Shown: positions 33,400-47,760 of the stretch, in pieces
Layout: the number at the start of each line of letters is the position of its first letter
How positions within the stretch are numbered: the stretch's first letter is position 1
Assembly (NCBI GenBank): GCA_009617715.1
Contig: VTFK01000003.1
Coordinates: 3,410,001 to 3,474,000 of the forward strand
Direction of reading: 5' to 3'
Length of the DNA stretch: 64,000 nucleotides
From: Plectrocnemia conspersa
Lineage: Eukaryota; Arthropoda; Insecta; Trichoptera; Polycentropodidae
Program-made: the position numbers and the translations under genes
Notes under the pieces: model-generated
Databases searched by the model: none
Told to the model about the DNA's origin: nothing
The model's input: only the letters and a program-made list of their open reading frames with translations

Positions 33400-36300
33400 A
33401 TAACATGTCGTGACGCATCAACGCGATAATTACCGTAGAATAATCGCTCTGTAAACATTTAATTGTCTAATACGCGTGGCGTGTTTAATTTTCGAATGCA
33501 AATTGCCGGTTGTCAACGTGTTATCCGCATTCGAATCGACGATTAAAACAAAACGTTTTAATTGCATGGTAACCCATTCGGCGCTCACTATTTATATACT
33601 ATTTTTCACGGTCGTAATTCACAATCTCAGGTAATCGATTATATCGTCCCACGGATGCCGGATTTTATTGTTTATTCTATGAAAAGAGCGCATGTTGTAA
33701 TATATTTTTTTGTCACGTCTGAAGTTATTGGGTCCTTTCATTTCGGGGACCCTCGTTAATAAGAATTGATATGATTCTTTCAATCCCAAAGACACCTGGA
33801 ATGTGAGCTTCCTCTTGCTACACCCTCTTTTGTAATTGTTGCTTTTTTTTCGGTAACGCACCGCTTTCGGATCGAGAAGCAGATATATAAAATGAAATGT
33901 GGACGAAGCACGCTTTGATGAGCCTAGAATACTGAACAATTGATCCGCGCTGGAGGAGATTTTAATTTATGTAGGGAAGCTCTATTGATGTAGAATTGTA
34001 GAGAAATTAAATTTGTAACACACGGACACGTCTAAGAAAAAACTCATACAATAGACGGTTTTTTATTGTATAAAAACATTAAATTATACCAAAAGCTCTT
34101 CTCTAAAAAAAATCCATGATTCAGATCAATTTATTTTATATTATTTGATCTCAAAAAATTAATATTAAAAATCCATTTAATCATATAGTATATTTTAGTT
34201 ATAAATATGGTATTTTATATAAATATTAAACCAAAAACTATAAATTATTTCTTCTTGGTTGAGCTTTTTTGCTAACATAATATATAAATATCTTTTAGAA
34301 ATACTATGACATTTAAAACTGAAATTTATATAAGGGATTAGAATGGATTAAGTTGTACAATAAATATATATGTATATACATTTATTTCCTTTTCAAATAT
34401 AACACAGGCAAACGTCCTTCAAAATTAGTTCAAGTCAACGTGGCAACAGTGTACAAAAATATTACAGGTATTGTTTCTTTTCCCACGTACGCGATCCAAT
34501 AACTTTCACAATTTAGAGGGATGTTTTTTTCGTTCGTTAGCTCTTCGAAAGTGCAACAGTTTGTAAAGAGATCGAATGACAGTGAGCCTAGATAAAGAAA
34601 CGGGGGTTTAATTATTTCTCAGGTAGACGACGAGTCATGTTCTACTTTGTTACCTGCAAAAATACTTTATGAGCCGGATTTTTTTGACCTCTTCAACTGA
34701 CGAACTTCGGGGGGTAATTTAGCCATCAGACCTCAGGAGTTGCGTATCAATTAAAACCGTTGCGAAATCCACGACCTTTCTTGTGTTTTCTGTGTGATCG
34801 ATGCCTCGTAATTGTAGGAATGATTTATGTTCACACGATTCGCGAGTCGCGGCTCGCCTTCAATAATTATGGCGGATCGACGCGAGTCGTATAATTACGG
34901 ATAAACGCTCTGAGAATAATTAATATTTCAGATTTTCTCGGTATGTCCTAAAATTAACGTTCGTTTCGTATGCTACAATAAAACTGCAGAGATTCTCTGT
35001 TTTTCTCGATCATACTGTATAGATGATTCGTTTCAAAATATCATAATCAATGTCGTAGTGAGAAACTAATATTTTTTATTTTATTTTAAAATATATATAA
35101 TATATTTACAATACAGATTTTAATTTTTTATTTATTAAAAAAATATGGATTGCTTTTGAAAATCTCTCAATAATTTTTAAATATTTTATGTCGATTTTTA
35201 AGGGCTATATATGTAGTTCAGTAAAATTTCAACATCAACAAGTCAGTTTCATCTTGTGACCAATGTAATTGTTATTATCTTCTTTACTTGTTTGAGTAAC
35301 AATATTATCGATATCCGCATCATTCAAGGATTAAAAACCCAGATCATTTGAATCGCGATCAAATACTTTTCAATGTTTTTTCGATCGCCTTTTTTTCTGT
35401 TATTAATCTACGTATTTTAGATTAATCACTTGCCTCCGTCTCTTTGGAATCCAATCAATATATTTCCACGTTAAGAAGAATCTTTCTTCACGATCAAACA
35501 AGTGTTACTGGATTTACTTTGGACCAAGATTGTGTTATTCCATGCATGGCATCCAATATCGTCATTTTTGCTAGAAATAGTTTTTTTTGCCATTTTATTC
35601 TTTAGCAAGAGTTTAAAAAATACTAACTCAGTTAAGCCGGTTCATTGATAATATAACATGGGTTTAATTAAATTTGTAACATTATGCGGTAAAATATGCA
35701 ATTTTAATTTGAATAAAATGAAGCGATATTTATTAACAACGGTTTTCTATCGTAAGCTTTTACTTTTTAAAATAATCTTTACTGTTAGAACCCATTTAGT
35801 TTTAAACTCTTCAAAAATCTCTTTGTCAATTCATGCTTATTTTTGGTTATAATAATCAATAGGGATAATTTTTATTTCAGTCTTCTTTTAATGGTCTAGT
35901 TTTATTCTTTTCCTAGCATGACATAAAAGACACATTCTCATTCGAAAAATTCAAAATTTACTTAAGGGCGGATAATCGAGAGTACCAGGTACATCAATCT
36001 GTTTCGTTACTGAATGCGAATTGTTTTAGAATACATATAAAAATAATTTCTTCAATAATTATATAGTATTTCAGTGAAATCTTAATGTTACAGCCTTAAA
36101 ATAAAACAATTTTACAGTTGTTTTATTACTTAATAATATGTACCACTATTCTATTGAAATATAGATACTATAGCTTGATTTTAAATTTGCCAACAGAACA
36201 GATTTGTAACTATTTATGTATTTAGAGTCCTATTCTATATATTTTATTGCAGTTAATGAATTAAAAAATTGAAAGATAATATAATACAAAAAAATCATAC

Positions 36301-37840
36301 AAAAAGTGCCGATAAAAAAGTCTAAATATTTACGTTGACAATATTAATGCTTCTACAGTGTTAAGACAACTATTTTTTTGAATAACATTCTCAGTATTTT
36401 GTGAGACTTTCTCTTCATCCCTTTTATCTTAATAATACAATAAGGACCTGTTCCTGCTCTTTTGTTTTCAATAAGCTTAAGAGACTACACTGTAAAAAAA
36501 ACAAGAAACGTACATAAAAAAAATGGTATTTAGGTTTCAAAACCATAGATTCGTGGTATAACTCGGTAAATCTTATATGAACTATGGAATCTGGTAAGTT
36601 AGAATTAGTGATTTGTATATAAATATAATTCCGATCGATTATCTCCGATTCGGTTTTTCCAGTTTAATGGATGAGAAATTTATATATAATAGAGCTTAAA
36701 ATAGGTAATGTACAGTAAAATTGATTGATTGTAATATTTAATATTAGTTTTTATTTGATAAAATAAATAAAACTGACTTTCGCTCTATCTCACAATTTAC
36801 AAGGAGATGCTGATTGTGTTTGCCCCATTGTAACGCACGACTAAAACTGAGATTAATATTGATAACTAAAACCCGAAAGACCTGGGTTCGAATCCCATCT
36901 GAACCTTTGAGTTCTTCAATTTATATCGTGTTTAGGAGATCGGAATTAGTGATTATTTTATAATTATAATTCAAATTGATTATCATGGATTAGAGTTTAC
37001 TTGCTTTTCACAATTTCACAGAAGAATAATTTAAGTAAAATCAAGCTTAAAATTGATCATGGATTGTAAAATCAATTAATTTTTTTCTGTAATATTATTA
37101 ATTAAAAATAATACAGTACATGTATCTGAAAAACAGATTTTGCCTTCACTTTCGTGTTTCAGTCCTTGTAATATATTGAGTTATTGATCAACACGATAGA
37201 CCAATTGTATAATCAATTACTAAAATCCAAAAGATCTGGACTTAAATCGCATGTGAATTTTTGCGTTTTTAATTTTTATTATGTTTAGATGATCGGAATT
37301 AGTGGTTATTTAATATTTATAATTTTAATTGATCATCGCAGATTAGGTATTTCTAATCTCATTGATGATTCTTATTATTAATACATTGAATCGAGCTAGT
37401 ACATATTTTATTATATAGGGTATGAATTTGTTATAATAATGAGCTACTTCAGCTTCCAATTGCAACGGAAGATTGTAATTAAAATTACAGCTTTCATTAC
37501 TAAAATAATTTTTTTTATTTATTAAAAATATCTTTAAAATCATTCTGCTTTTATAGATTTATTTTGAATGCAATTTTGATAAAAAAATATTAAAAATAAA
37601 TTCGTTTTTGCAACGGAACGGGCAATGTTTAAATAATATCTTAGGTAAAGATATAAATTTTATAAAAAGCAATATGACTTTGTTAATCGATCACGAAATT
37701 GATACAAATAATCATGGATTTTAAAAGGAAAGCTTTTTGGCAATAATAGTTTTATTTTAACTTTTATTAATTATTTAAAAACTATTTTATTCTTACATCC
37801 CCATAAAATCAAATTATAATATAATCTCGCATCATTAAAG
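33400..37840. other. Non-coding; two islands and a SINE cluster
   Basis: GC-richer islands at about 33400-34000 and 34480-34990 (the latter with TTATGGCGGATCG near 34868). The remainder is AT-rich with SINE-like repeats at 36600-37345. No gene supported. Confidence 0.5.
36600..37345 (+). repeat. Tandem SINE-like copies with tRNA-type B box
   Basis: At least two and a half related units of about 340 bp lie head to tail. Each has a GAATTAGTG(A/G)TTATT segment, an ATTATAATT...GATTATC segment, an AATCTC/ATTTCACAGA segment and, in the first unit, CCCCATTGTAACGCA followed by the B box GGGTTCGAATCCC (36884-36896). The second unit keeps a decayed version (AAAGATCTGGACTTAAATCG). Confidence 0.65.
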
Positions 37841-38660
37841 GGATTAAGAGGATTGAGCTTTCTTCTCCGAGCGTGCGAGAGCTTTTACGTATATACGCAG
37901 CGAGCGTGCGAGCGTATTAAAATTGAAAGATAATTACCGCAAACCGCGTGTAATTTTCCTTGTGTGGAGAATGCGGGCTTAATTTGGATTGAACACAGGC
38001 AACTGGCCACTCATTAAGTCTCGTTTGAGTTCCCACGAGACCCCATCCCTCACCTGGAAACGGATTTTGCCACCTCTGGCCTCAGCGACGGGATAATTTG
38101 AGCTCTTGAGGAGAGAGACGATAACGGAACATGGCACAATTGGACTGTTTGTTTTCGATTGGTGCTTAATTGCGATGATGATTCGATAAATTACAACTAT
38201 GATATTTAGAATATAGTCATGTTTCACTTTTGTTGGATTATATAGAAGGTTTTTACACTCGCCTCTCGTTTTAGGTCAAGTTCTCGAGAACCTTTCGTCA
38301 AAATTCCGATCCGGCGCTGTCTTTTTAGCAGCTCGGCCAATTTCAGGCCCGAATTTTGGATAATTAGCTCCGGTAGCAAACGCACACGCGCGATTATCCC
38401 ACGGTTGGCAGCAAATGAGGCTTTTAGTATTCGCGCCGTCCGCCGCCGTTCGGCGTCTTATGGTGTTTATGGCGAATTCTGTTAATCGCCTCTGATCATC
38501 GCCGCTGACGACGACAATGGCTCCGACGGCGAATGTTTATTAGACGACGCATGTCAAGATTGTAAAATTATACAATGTCTACGCATATATTAACTTGGAC
38601 TGCATGTTCTGCTAGAGCAGACTTTTATCGCGGTTTGCGGTAAGATCCTCCCCTAATAAA
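37840..38660. promoter_or_regulatory. Large GC-richer island
   Basis: About 800 bp of CpG-bearing, non-repetitive sequence. Contains GAGCGTGCGAG twice (about 37870 and 37902), AAACCGCG (Runt-like), CACCTG near 38053, TTTATGGCG near 38466 and clusters of GCCGCCG. The size and complexity suggest a conserved enhancer-type element. The minus-strand ORF 37979-38227 has no recognisable domain. Confidence 0.4.
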
Positions 38661-39329
38661 ATTCTATAGTTTCTATAAGTCGTTACAGTTAAAAATATAA
38701 AAAATACATTTTTTTGTATTTATAAACAGAGTAGCAGGATAAAATTCTGAAGTTTAAAAAAATGGAATTTTGTGACAACCCATGGAACTTTATATAAAAG
38801 CTTGTTATTTAATCACAATATACAATAGTGCTAAAGCTATTAACTGATGCTACGTAAAGCTTTCAGTGAGAGTTATTTATTTTATTTAATTACTCGAAGT
38901 ATTCTATAAAAATATTAAGGATATTTTTCAATGTTCCTAAAACGCAAAAAAATACAAAAGTGCAGATCTTATATTTTACGACTAAGAAATGATTTATTTT
39001 TAGATATAGTGTATTATTTATATTGTTGGTAGGATTTCTTTGAAATTCTTCTAATCCTTGCTTCTTTTAAAAAATAAATTTAACACTGTATTTCTTCAGA
39101 ATTTTTAAGAAATATATTACTAAAACAATTAAAATTGACTAATTAAATATATAATTATGTGTATGTATGTTTATATATTTTATAGATATAAATACAACGT
39201 AAGTAATATAATTATATATGATATAAAAATATTTAAATAAAACTTATTTAAATTTTAGATATATATTATACTAAAAACTGGATCTAGAAAAAATATGATT
39301 TAGAAAACATATAATACATCGACATTAGT

Positions 39330-39470
39330 GTTTTTTAATTTGTATCGTGTCCTAGAGAACAAAATTAGTGATTATTATATAATTATATTATATTTCTGAT
39401 CGATTATCGTAAATTGGGTTTTCCTAGATTTTTCAAATCTCGCAGATAAATACCATGAGATCTATTAATC
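39330..39470 (+). repeat. SINE-like copy (partial)
   Basis: Shares TATCGTGTC, AATTAGTGATTATTATATAATTA, GATCGATTATCG, GGGTTTTCCTAGATTTTTC and AATCTCGCAGA with the 36.6-kb and 56.6-kb copies. Confidence 0.6.
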
Positions 39471-40829
39471 TATTGATTTATTTTTATATATATTTATTGC
39501 GTATTTTAGTATCGAAATATATGGAAGAATAAGGTTTGCCAAATGGTCTCGAAATTTATATTTTTTTTATCAAAGACTAAAATATTTCATTATGTCATAA
39601 TTTAATTAATGTATTATAAATGTTAAATAAAAAGATTTGCTAATTCTCGAAAAATATTTTGTAAGAATTTAAAAATGTGACGCCCTTATTATTTGAAGTG
39701 ACTAGCTATTTTTTTTAAGTATTTTAATCGCTCGATAATTAAATAAAATAAAGAAAAAGTCCTATAGCAATGTCTGATGATATTTACATTTCTTTATAAG
39801 CTCAGTGAATCGAATCAAAGTGCTCCTAAGATAAATATTTAATTTTGCTATTTAGTAGTGATTCTAAAGTTACAAAAAAATTAAGTACCGGGAATTTTCG
39901 GTAATCGATAGTTTTGTTTGCTTAGCGCTAAAAATATTTATTTAATTTATAACAACTACAAAAAACATAATTTCAGTTATATAAAATACATACATAAAAA
40001 ATAGAATACCCAATTTTTGCTAACTTTTTTTTTAACTATTAGTGAGTCAAAAGTATTTTGGGATGAATCTGATTTTTTTTCATAGTAAAATCTCATTTTT
40101 TATTTTTTGAAAAATGAATGAAAACTTGAATTTTTCATAGTGATTTTTTTTCAATTTTATAGTGAATTTTATTGTCGTTGATGATATTCGCTTGATTTCC
40201 GTTGATGTTGGCATAGTCGTGAGCAATGATTTATATAAAATATAAAATTTTAAGCTGCTTCTTTGGCTGGTCTAAGAATCTTAAATTTATTTCTTGGACT
40301 ATATTTATTGTTTTTTACCGTAGAAATATTAAGGTAGCGTTTTAATTATTTATTTAATTATTCTTCGATTGTCAACAACATAATAATAAAATTGTAATTA
40401 GTATTCTCTTCATTAATAATTTCAGTATCCGATTCCGTAGCATTTTTTTCAATAGGTCTTTTGTAAAAAATGTATTTAACCAATGAGCTGCTTATTTATT
40501 TTTTATTAAGTTCTTAAATATGTCTAGCGATACAGTTGTGTAAATTTCAGAAAACTTTTTCAGTAGAAAATCAGAAAGTGAAGGGTTAATATTTTTTTAT
40601 AAGTCCCAAAACACAAGACGGCATAAAAGCCGGGATTTTCCGGATTGTCTCGACACATAAAAACTTAAATATAGCTATATATCTTATAATATGATTTGCG
40701 TCTTTTCTAATGTGAGAAATATTTTAATTTATATAACATAGATAAAAAAATTATCATATAAATATTTTACATCACAAACCATAGCATTGTTGCTGCCGTA
40801 TTAGAAATATAAATAATAAAATGTAGTCG

Positions 40830-41060
40830 ATGACTTGTTTCGTATCCCATATGTCTCGGAGAACATAATAATTGATTATTAAATTATTATAATTCCGATC
40901 TATCATCATAGATTAAATTTTCTTAATCTCACGAAAGAATATCATGAGATAGTTAATAATTATTAAAATAAATGTCTGATCTGTCTCTCGTGTCTCACTA
41001 CTTGTAGATGGTGATTGCGTGTATGCGTTGTAACGCATTGGGCTAACGACTATTGACGAT
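40830..41060 (+). repeat. SINE-like copy
   Basis: Same order of blocks as the other copies: CGTATCCCATATG, TTGATTATTAAATTATTATAATTCCGATC, ATCATCATAGATTA, TTAATCTCACG, then TGGTGATTGCGTG and GTTGTAACGCA. Confidence 0.6.
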
Positions 41061-41109
41061 TTTAAGTATTGATTGTTCTTATTAATATATAAAAGTAATA
41101 TAGCATGTA

Positions 41110-41570
41110 TTGTTCAGTTTGCAATCGCTTGTAATCCGACCACATCCGAATCGATTATTCCGTCAAACTCATTGTCTTCATCTACCTGTTGAAAACACAC
41201 AAAAGAACATCAAACGTACCCATCCGACTCTCCTGTTTTTCATACATATACACATAAACGATATGCTAACGAAGCATTGCCACGCAGTGACCGAGTTCTG
41301 TCTTTCGGCTGTCATTTGACGGCAAACTACGCCGAAACCCCTGTCTAATTTCTGCATACCAAACGGATACCGCTTGTTGGTCGCAAAACGAATAAATCAA
41401 AACATCCACCGATTGTTCTGGAAGGAAGCCGATTAGCATTTTCTGGATGTATGCTGGCAATGGCGACAACGAATCGTTACGCAACGGCAGTTACGCTAAT
41501 TGAAATCGATACGAAGTTGTCCTCCAACTTATTCTAAGCGGACCTCCATTTCTCGATAACGAATAATAAT
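41110..41570. promoter_or_regulatory. GC-richer island
   Basis: Complex, CpG-containing sequence between AT-rich flanks. Short ORFs on both strands (69 and 72 codons) have no recognisable domain. Candidate non-coding element. Confidence 0.3.
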
Positions 41571-41869
41571 ATAAGAGCAAATTATGATAATTTATGAGGC
41601 TGTGTATTACTATGATGGGAAAATGGCGCAGAATTATATATTATATTGCGTTTATATCACTAACAATAAAATAAGTCGATCTGATTTTTAGAATCAAACC
41701 AGATCGAAAACAGTATACTTATATCATTTGCATAGGCAAAAACCTACTGGTGTTCAATGATGAATCTAAATATAGATAGCAAATTAATTGTTTCAACCCC
41801 TATTCTGCCATAAGTTACATATTAAAAATGATAATATTTTTATTTGTTTTCTACCAAAACCCGGCAGAC

Positions 41870-42190
41870 ATTCTGCGCTTTAATAGCGCAATCAAACTTT
41901 AAAATGTGACGCCTTCCCAGAGTGACATTGAGTTATTCAAATGACGCTCATCCCGAATATGTAAATAGCGAAAAATAATTTCAAAACCGAGACGGGGCCA
42001 GACGGCGGAGAAAAGTCAAACGTTCCTCTTCTACACCGACGCCATGATGAATTATGTATCTGGAATAGGGGCGCCGCTGATTTGGGTCAAAGTTTCGAAA
42101 CCCGCGGGCCCAATTTCGCAATCCGGCCCTGCCTTCTCACCATGGTCAATTTCCAGCCCGAAAATTATATAATTACAATCTTCGTTTGAG
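41870..42190. promoter_or_regulatory. GC-rich island
   Basis: About 320 bp including GACGGGGCCAGACGGCGGAG, GGGGCGCCGCTGATTTGGG and CACCATGGTC, sharply richer in GC than its flanks. Candidate enhancer/conserved element. Confidence 0.35.
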
Positions 42191-42379
42191 TGAGGAATAA
42201 ATTTTGCGAAGAATTGCTATCTTCGTCCCTTTATTTAAATATAGAAGTTCAACCTAATAAATTATTATTAGTAAATATATTTCAGTTCAAATACAAACTT
42301 AGTAACTAAATTCTCAAGGATCATAGAGTGCAGTTCAAACTTTATTTAAAGTATACTTAATCAGTGTTGTCTTTGTACC

Positions 42380-43500
42380 TTTATAACCTCGACGCAAGAG
42401 GTGACTCGGTTGCAAAAGGAATGAAATCTCCTTTTTTACATATGGACCGGAGAGTAACCGAATTTAAATAATGCAGATGCACATCTGTCGATATCAGAGC
42501 CGCTGCTGCTGCATCCTCGGACCATTGACAATGCAAAACAGAAACAAGCGAGTCGGATGGACTCTCATCATCTGTCAATCAGCAAAGCAAATGAAAATCT
42601 GAATTGCACATCCGCGGTAATGCAGTCTAAAAATATTCAGAAATTTTCCTTGCGCCCAAATAAGCTGACACTGGACAGCCATTGTGTTGAAATACCGTTC
42701 TTATTTAAAATAAGCATGGTATATTTTGATATGCATACATACATGACCATGAAATCATCTTAAAAACTATTACTAATAATCATCAACAATGACATAAATA
42801 AAAGGCTAAAGCAAGGCATCCATTAAAACTATTTCAGTTGACATAAAATACATATATACTCAAATCTCAAAATATAAGTAACCATACATTTTTTGCTCAT
42901 ACATATCAAACATTTATGTATTTTTCTTTATCTTACAATAGATATAATATTATTTTTCAAGTTAAACTGTTCCACGTTACCAATTCGTCACAAAATGACG
43001 CTTGCTTGAAAACCAACGAATAGAAAGAGAAGATCGATACGTGACGGATGGCGGCCGTTCTTCGAAATGATCCTTCATGGCTCCTAATGCGGCCATATTG
43101 GGCACACAGCGCAGGGGCGGATTCGCAGTAATGCGCCGCCATTTCCTCATCCTCCCCAAGGATTTCCGATTGTCCGAATCGGAATTTCAAATGTCAAATT
43201 CGAATAATTTTTCATACATTTCCAGAGTGTCGCGACGCAAATGCTATGATAATTCATTGACGCGACGGATATTATTTAAATGTTATCGGAAAAGGGGCTT
43301 ATTTTTATTATTTTAATATTAGATAAAATTCCACGTAGATTGTATCGTAATGACGTTTCTTCTATTCTTGTTCGTACATCGCCACCCTCGGAAAAGTCAC
43401 GTTTAAAAATTCATACGATCGACGGTCCGTGACAGTCTCTCAGATATCCTTCATCCCCTTCGCAGCCACCCTTGTACGTTAATATCATACAACATTAAAG
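42380..43500. promoter_or_regulatory. Two adjacent GC-richer islands with Pho/YY1 cores
   Basis: Blocks at 42380-42680 and 42960-43500. The second holds GGATGGCGGCCG (about 43047) and GCGGCCATATTGGG (about 43089), both Pho/YY1-type; the latter also resembles a CArG-like core. No supported exon. Confidence 0.35.
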
Positions 43501-43649
43501 ATGGAGGCTTTACGTTTAGAAAAAACATATATTCTAATACTCTAACCTAAATATAATTTTAGTGTAATTATAAACGTAACGATAAAGAATGATTGATTTA
43601 ATATTATTATTTCTTGAGACTGACTAATATTAAATATTAAAAAAAACAG

Positions 43650-43830
43650 TAGTAATGATTCACAAGTAATAACTGAAAAACCCGGATTCTAAATCCATAT
43701 AAACAGTAGTGTTTTTCAGTTTCTTATATATATAAAATATCTGAATTAGTGTTGTATATTATCATAATTTTAATCGATCATCACAGATTTTCCTAATCCC
43801 ACGGATAAATAGATCATAAATAGTGACATT
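43650..43830 (+). repeat. SINE-like copy (decayed)
   Basis: AACCCGGATTCTAAATCCATAT replaces the B box. It is followed by TCTGAATTAGTG, ATCATAATTTTAATCGATCATCACAGATTTTCCTAATC, in the same order as other copies. Confidence 0.55.
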
Positions 43831-45119
43831 TATCGCTTGTAAACTATAATAATAGTCCATAAAAATAAAATATGCCATTAATTTACAGAATTTGATTACA
43901 GTTTGGTGTCACACCACTTACTTAGTAGTCGTTGCTTTTGCTTATACAGTTGAAACGCTTAAAATGTAACGCAGGAAAATTTACAATAAATAACTAAAAT
44001 GAAATAACCGCTTTAACTTATTTTAAGTTTAAAATATTTTTAGTAGATTTTTAAGCGTTAATATGGGATTATATTTCGGTTTTTGTTAGTAAAATTACGA
44101 TAAATAATAAAAAAGGTACGTTTGCGTAAGTTTTAAATTAATTTCAAAATATAGTGTATAGGCTCGTGTTATTTTTATAATTTGACGTAAAACTAATTGT
44201 AGACCGCTGCTTAACCAATTGATTAATGAAATCCAAAATATTGTCTTTTACAAATATATCATCCAATTTGTTTGTTTATATGCAAAGGTTTTTTTATAAT
44301 TTGTAATTATGTAATAAATCGATATTTAAATAGTTATCTCAAAATAATAAATTAAAATAAAGTTCTTTAAATTATATATTCGTTAAAAAGCATACATAGT
44401 ATATCTAGCAGTATGCAAAGTGACTCAATCCATTAAAAATATGTTTAATATAGCCTTTTGATCTGTCATATGCATAGTTAATGTCTCATTTTATGATGTC
44501 TAACTATTAAAATTTATATAAAAAATATTTAAGCTAATTGTTGTGTTTAAAATTGTATTTAATTTTATATAACATAGAATTAACAGCTTATAAAATGATT
44601 TTAAAATTTAATTTCACTTCAGTACTAATATTTTTTCTATAAAATTTATTGGATCTTCATATATAAGTTTTTAAAAATTATTTATACGTATCATACAATT
44701 TTTTCGTTATTATCATTTACTAGAACAATTGGATTAAAATCTTAATTTTAAATTACAATATGGTAACATACATTTCTGTAAATATTTCCTCATGTAAAAC
44801 CCAAAACACAATATAGTATAATATATTAAAACGGTTAGAATACTTTTATTATTGCGTCAAATATTTATAAACAATACATAATTCAACACAAGTATAATCT
44901 ATTTAAATTTTGTAGAATATTGAGAGCCTGTTTTTTCACTTTACGGGGGCTACTGCAACTACTTGTGTGTTATATAATTTTTTTTTCGAATTTTATATGC
45001 ATTACATTTTTTATTCAGTTGCATATAAGCTCTGCAGTAAAAAAATTAAATAAACTGTTTAGTTTATCACAAAGCAAATTCATCAAAAATGAATTATTAA
45101 AGTCTTTCAGTGACGCAAT

Positions 45120-45640
45120 ACGTTAAACGTGACCCCCCAATTAATGTTTAACTTATTCCTCGTCTCTTCTCCCAATGTCCACTATAAATTTCCATACGAA
45201 GCAAACGCACACCGTAGCACAAACCACACCGTAGTACCTCCCCGGGGACCGTTTTGTTTTTTCGTAGGCAAACGATCTTTTGATCCGCAAGATGTTGCCC
45301 ACAGGCAGTCGGTCAAAGGAGACATCAGTCAGTATAAATTACGGCGGGCGCAGGGCCGCCCTTTACGTATTCGTCGCATAATTTCGTGTCCGCCCACCGC
45401 CGCTACCTGACGGAATTAGGGGCGGGCGGTCGGTCGGTTCTACGGCGTAGACCTGGCCTCTACGTGACGCAAATAACAACACCGTCGAAGCTACGGCGAC
45501 CCACCACGTGACGCCGGGATGTCCCAGGACGTCCGCTCTGGGACATGTCCTTCGCGAATTATGAATAAGGAAACACACCCGGTGGCGATTTTAAAACTGT
45601 CGTAGGTAATAAATCAACCTCATTTGAGGTACACTGGACT
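45120..45640. promoter_or_regulatory. CpG-rich island
   Basis: Among the GC-richest non-coding blocks of the window (45280-45560), with GGCGGGCGCAGGGCCGCC, GGGGCGGGCGGTCGGTCGG and CCACGTGACGCC. It stands out against about 1.5 kb of AT-rich sequence on either side. Possibly a promoter or enhancer; no exon/donor pair is convincing. Confidence 0.4.
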
Positions 45641-47760
45641 GAAGTAGTGCGATGGATAAATGAGCTGATTATTATGAGAGGCTTATTCATATGAATTACA
45701 AAACGAAGGACAGACTAGTGTTAAAAAAATGAAATTTTATTTTTAAAAGATAAAATATTTTTTTTGTATCGTACGCATTGTTGATTATAAATCATTGCTG
45801 ATAAAAAATATGAATTTAATGCATATTCAATATTGTTGTATTTTATAAAAAAATAGACATGAAATATTAAAAAGCAATTAGTGTAAATTTGATGATTTTT
45901 ATAGTAATTTTTTTATTTATTTATGCTTACGATAAATAATAAAATAATAGTTAAATTATTATTACCTTTATGCATTAAAAATCTCTGTGGTTTATTTCAT
46001 TAAAAATAAGTAGTAGTAAGATCTATTATTTTTCATCTCATTTTCTTTTAATCAGTTCATCATCGAACATTTTCTCTTTTATCAGGTCCACGAAAACATA
46101 AAAATGCATATTTAAACATTTTCATATAACGAAAAAGTCCATATTTTATTTATTTTAATTTGCAGTTTCTTCAAATATGGCAGAAAACTAAATTAACATA
46201 TATTAGGCCTTATTTTAATATACTATTTGACATTAAAATATTTATGTAACTATTCCTATAGTATTCTTAGTCATTTTTAATTAATTTTTAAATTATGGTT
46301 AAATTTTACGAAGCTAAAATATTATGGTATACATGACAAAGTTCATATGTCTATTTTATAAGAATAAATTTTATAATTCTTATTAGGATTATGATTCTGG
46401 TATAAAAGAACTCTTGCTTTTACCAATAATTTATTAATAAATTCAAAACACAGTTAAATTATTTTTGAAAACCAAAAAAACTGTCATCAAAATAATAAAA
46501 AAAATATTTTAGCTATTTAGATATTTTCCAAAAAATAATAGGGTATTTTTAATAGTAGTAAAAAAATTAAATATAAAACATTCGTTGCGTTGCCTTTTTA
46601 AAAAATATATACAATAGTTACTTCGATTATTAAAAATATTTTTTTATACTGTTTTTATAATTAAGAAACTATTAAAATATTTTTAGCTATTTTTTAATAC
46701 GTAAAAAAGTTGAAACCGACTCTAAAATTACGCTAAGTATAAAAAAACTACATAAACATAAACATTTGCTAGTACGATTACATCAAGCTTTTCTGAAAAC
46801 CTAACCTTACATACTATATGTTACAGGGAGTTATATTATCACTAGCTATTTTTAAGAATTTTTTTAAAAACTTTTATTATATCAAGTTAGGTTTAAACAT
46901 TTCGCAACTATTTTAGAGAAGCATATAATTTCATAAGCGCCAATATGTTAATTTTCGCTAATAGAAATCTACTAGTGAAGATGTATTCGGATTTAATTTC
47001 ACTGAAACTGAATACAGTAACATATACAAAACTCGATTAAATTTCTTAGCTATATTGTTTTTAAACGCGAAAAAATAGGTATATAACATTACTAAAAAAA
47101 TAAATTAAATTAGTTTTACACATTTTTAGAGACAAAAAAAATCTATCTTATGTGTTATTTTATATTCTGTATATGATGGTTTTATAACATATGACTCAAA
47201 ATGGTGAGAGTAACTTGGCATTATTAAATCATTCTCACTCAAAAGTATCCACTTTAAGTTTAAGACCATCGATGTATCTAATGCACGTGTATAATATTGA
47301 ATCAGTCAGAATATTTCCTATTATAATTTTTCCTTACTTGGCAAAAATCAATGACAAAATATTACCTTTTACAGTGTAAAAAAGATTCATTAAAACCATA
47401 TTTGTGCTTGAACTACATACTAAATTGGCTTATAGCCTTACACAAGTGTATGTATTGAATTTTTAAATCTTCTGAGGCTAATGAACGACTGCATCAAACT
47501 GGTTTTGGCATGATTATTTGGGCAAATATATAATAAAAATAATTGTTTATAAAAGATTAATAAGTTGTAATACGATAATTACAAATAATATTTATAAAAA
47601 AGTCTGTTAGATTTTGTTAAAGTAAATCTATAACTAGGTGTATTATATTCCATTTAAAAATGATTGTTGATCATTTAATACTAAAATATATTTTATATAT
47701 GAAATAAGCACATATTGTGAAACGTAGAAATTATAAACAACAATTTGTGCAAAGTTTTAT
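45640..47760. other. AT-rich non-coding DNA
   Basis: Low-complexity AT sequence in which TAGCTATTTTT recurs (about 46511, 46684, 46848). No gene or defined element. Confidence 0.5.

Larger units (their letters stand above)
38660..41100. other. AT-rich non-coding with SINE-like copies
   Basis: No coding sequence seen. Single SINE-like copies lie at about 39330-39470 and 40830-41060; the latter retains TTGTAACGCATTGGGCTAACGA. Confidence 0.5.
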
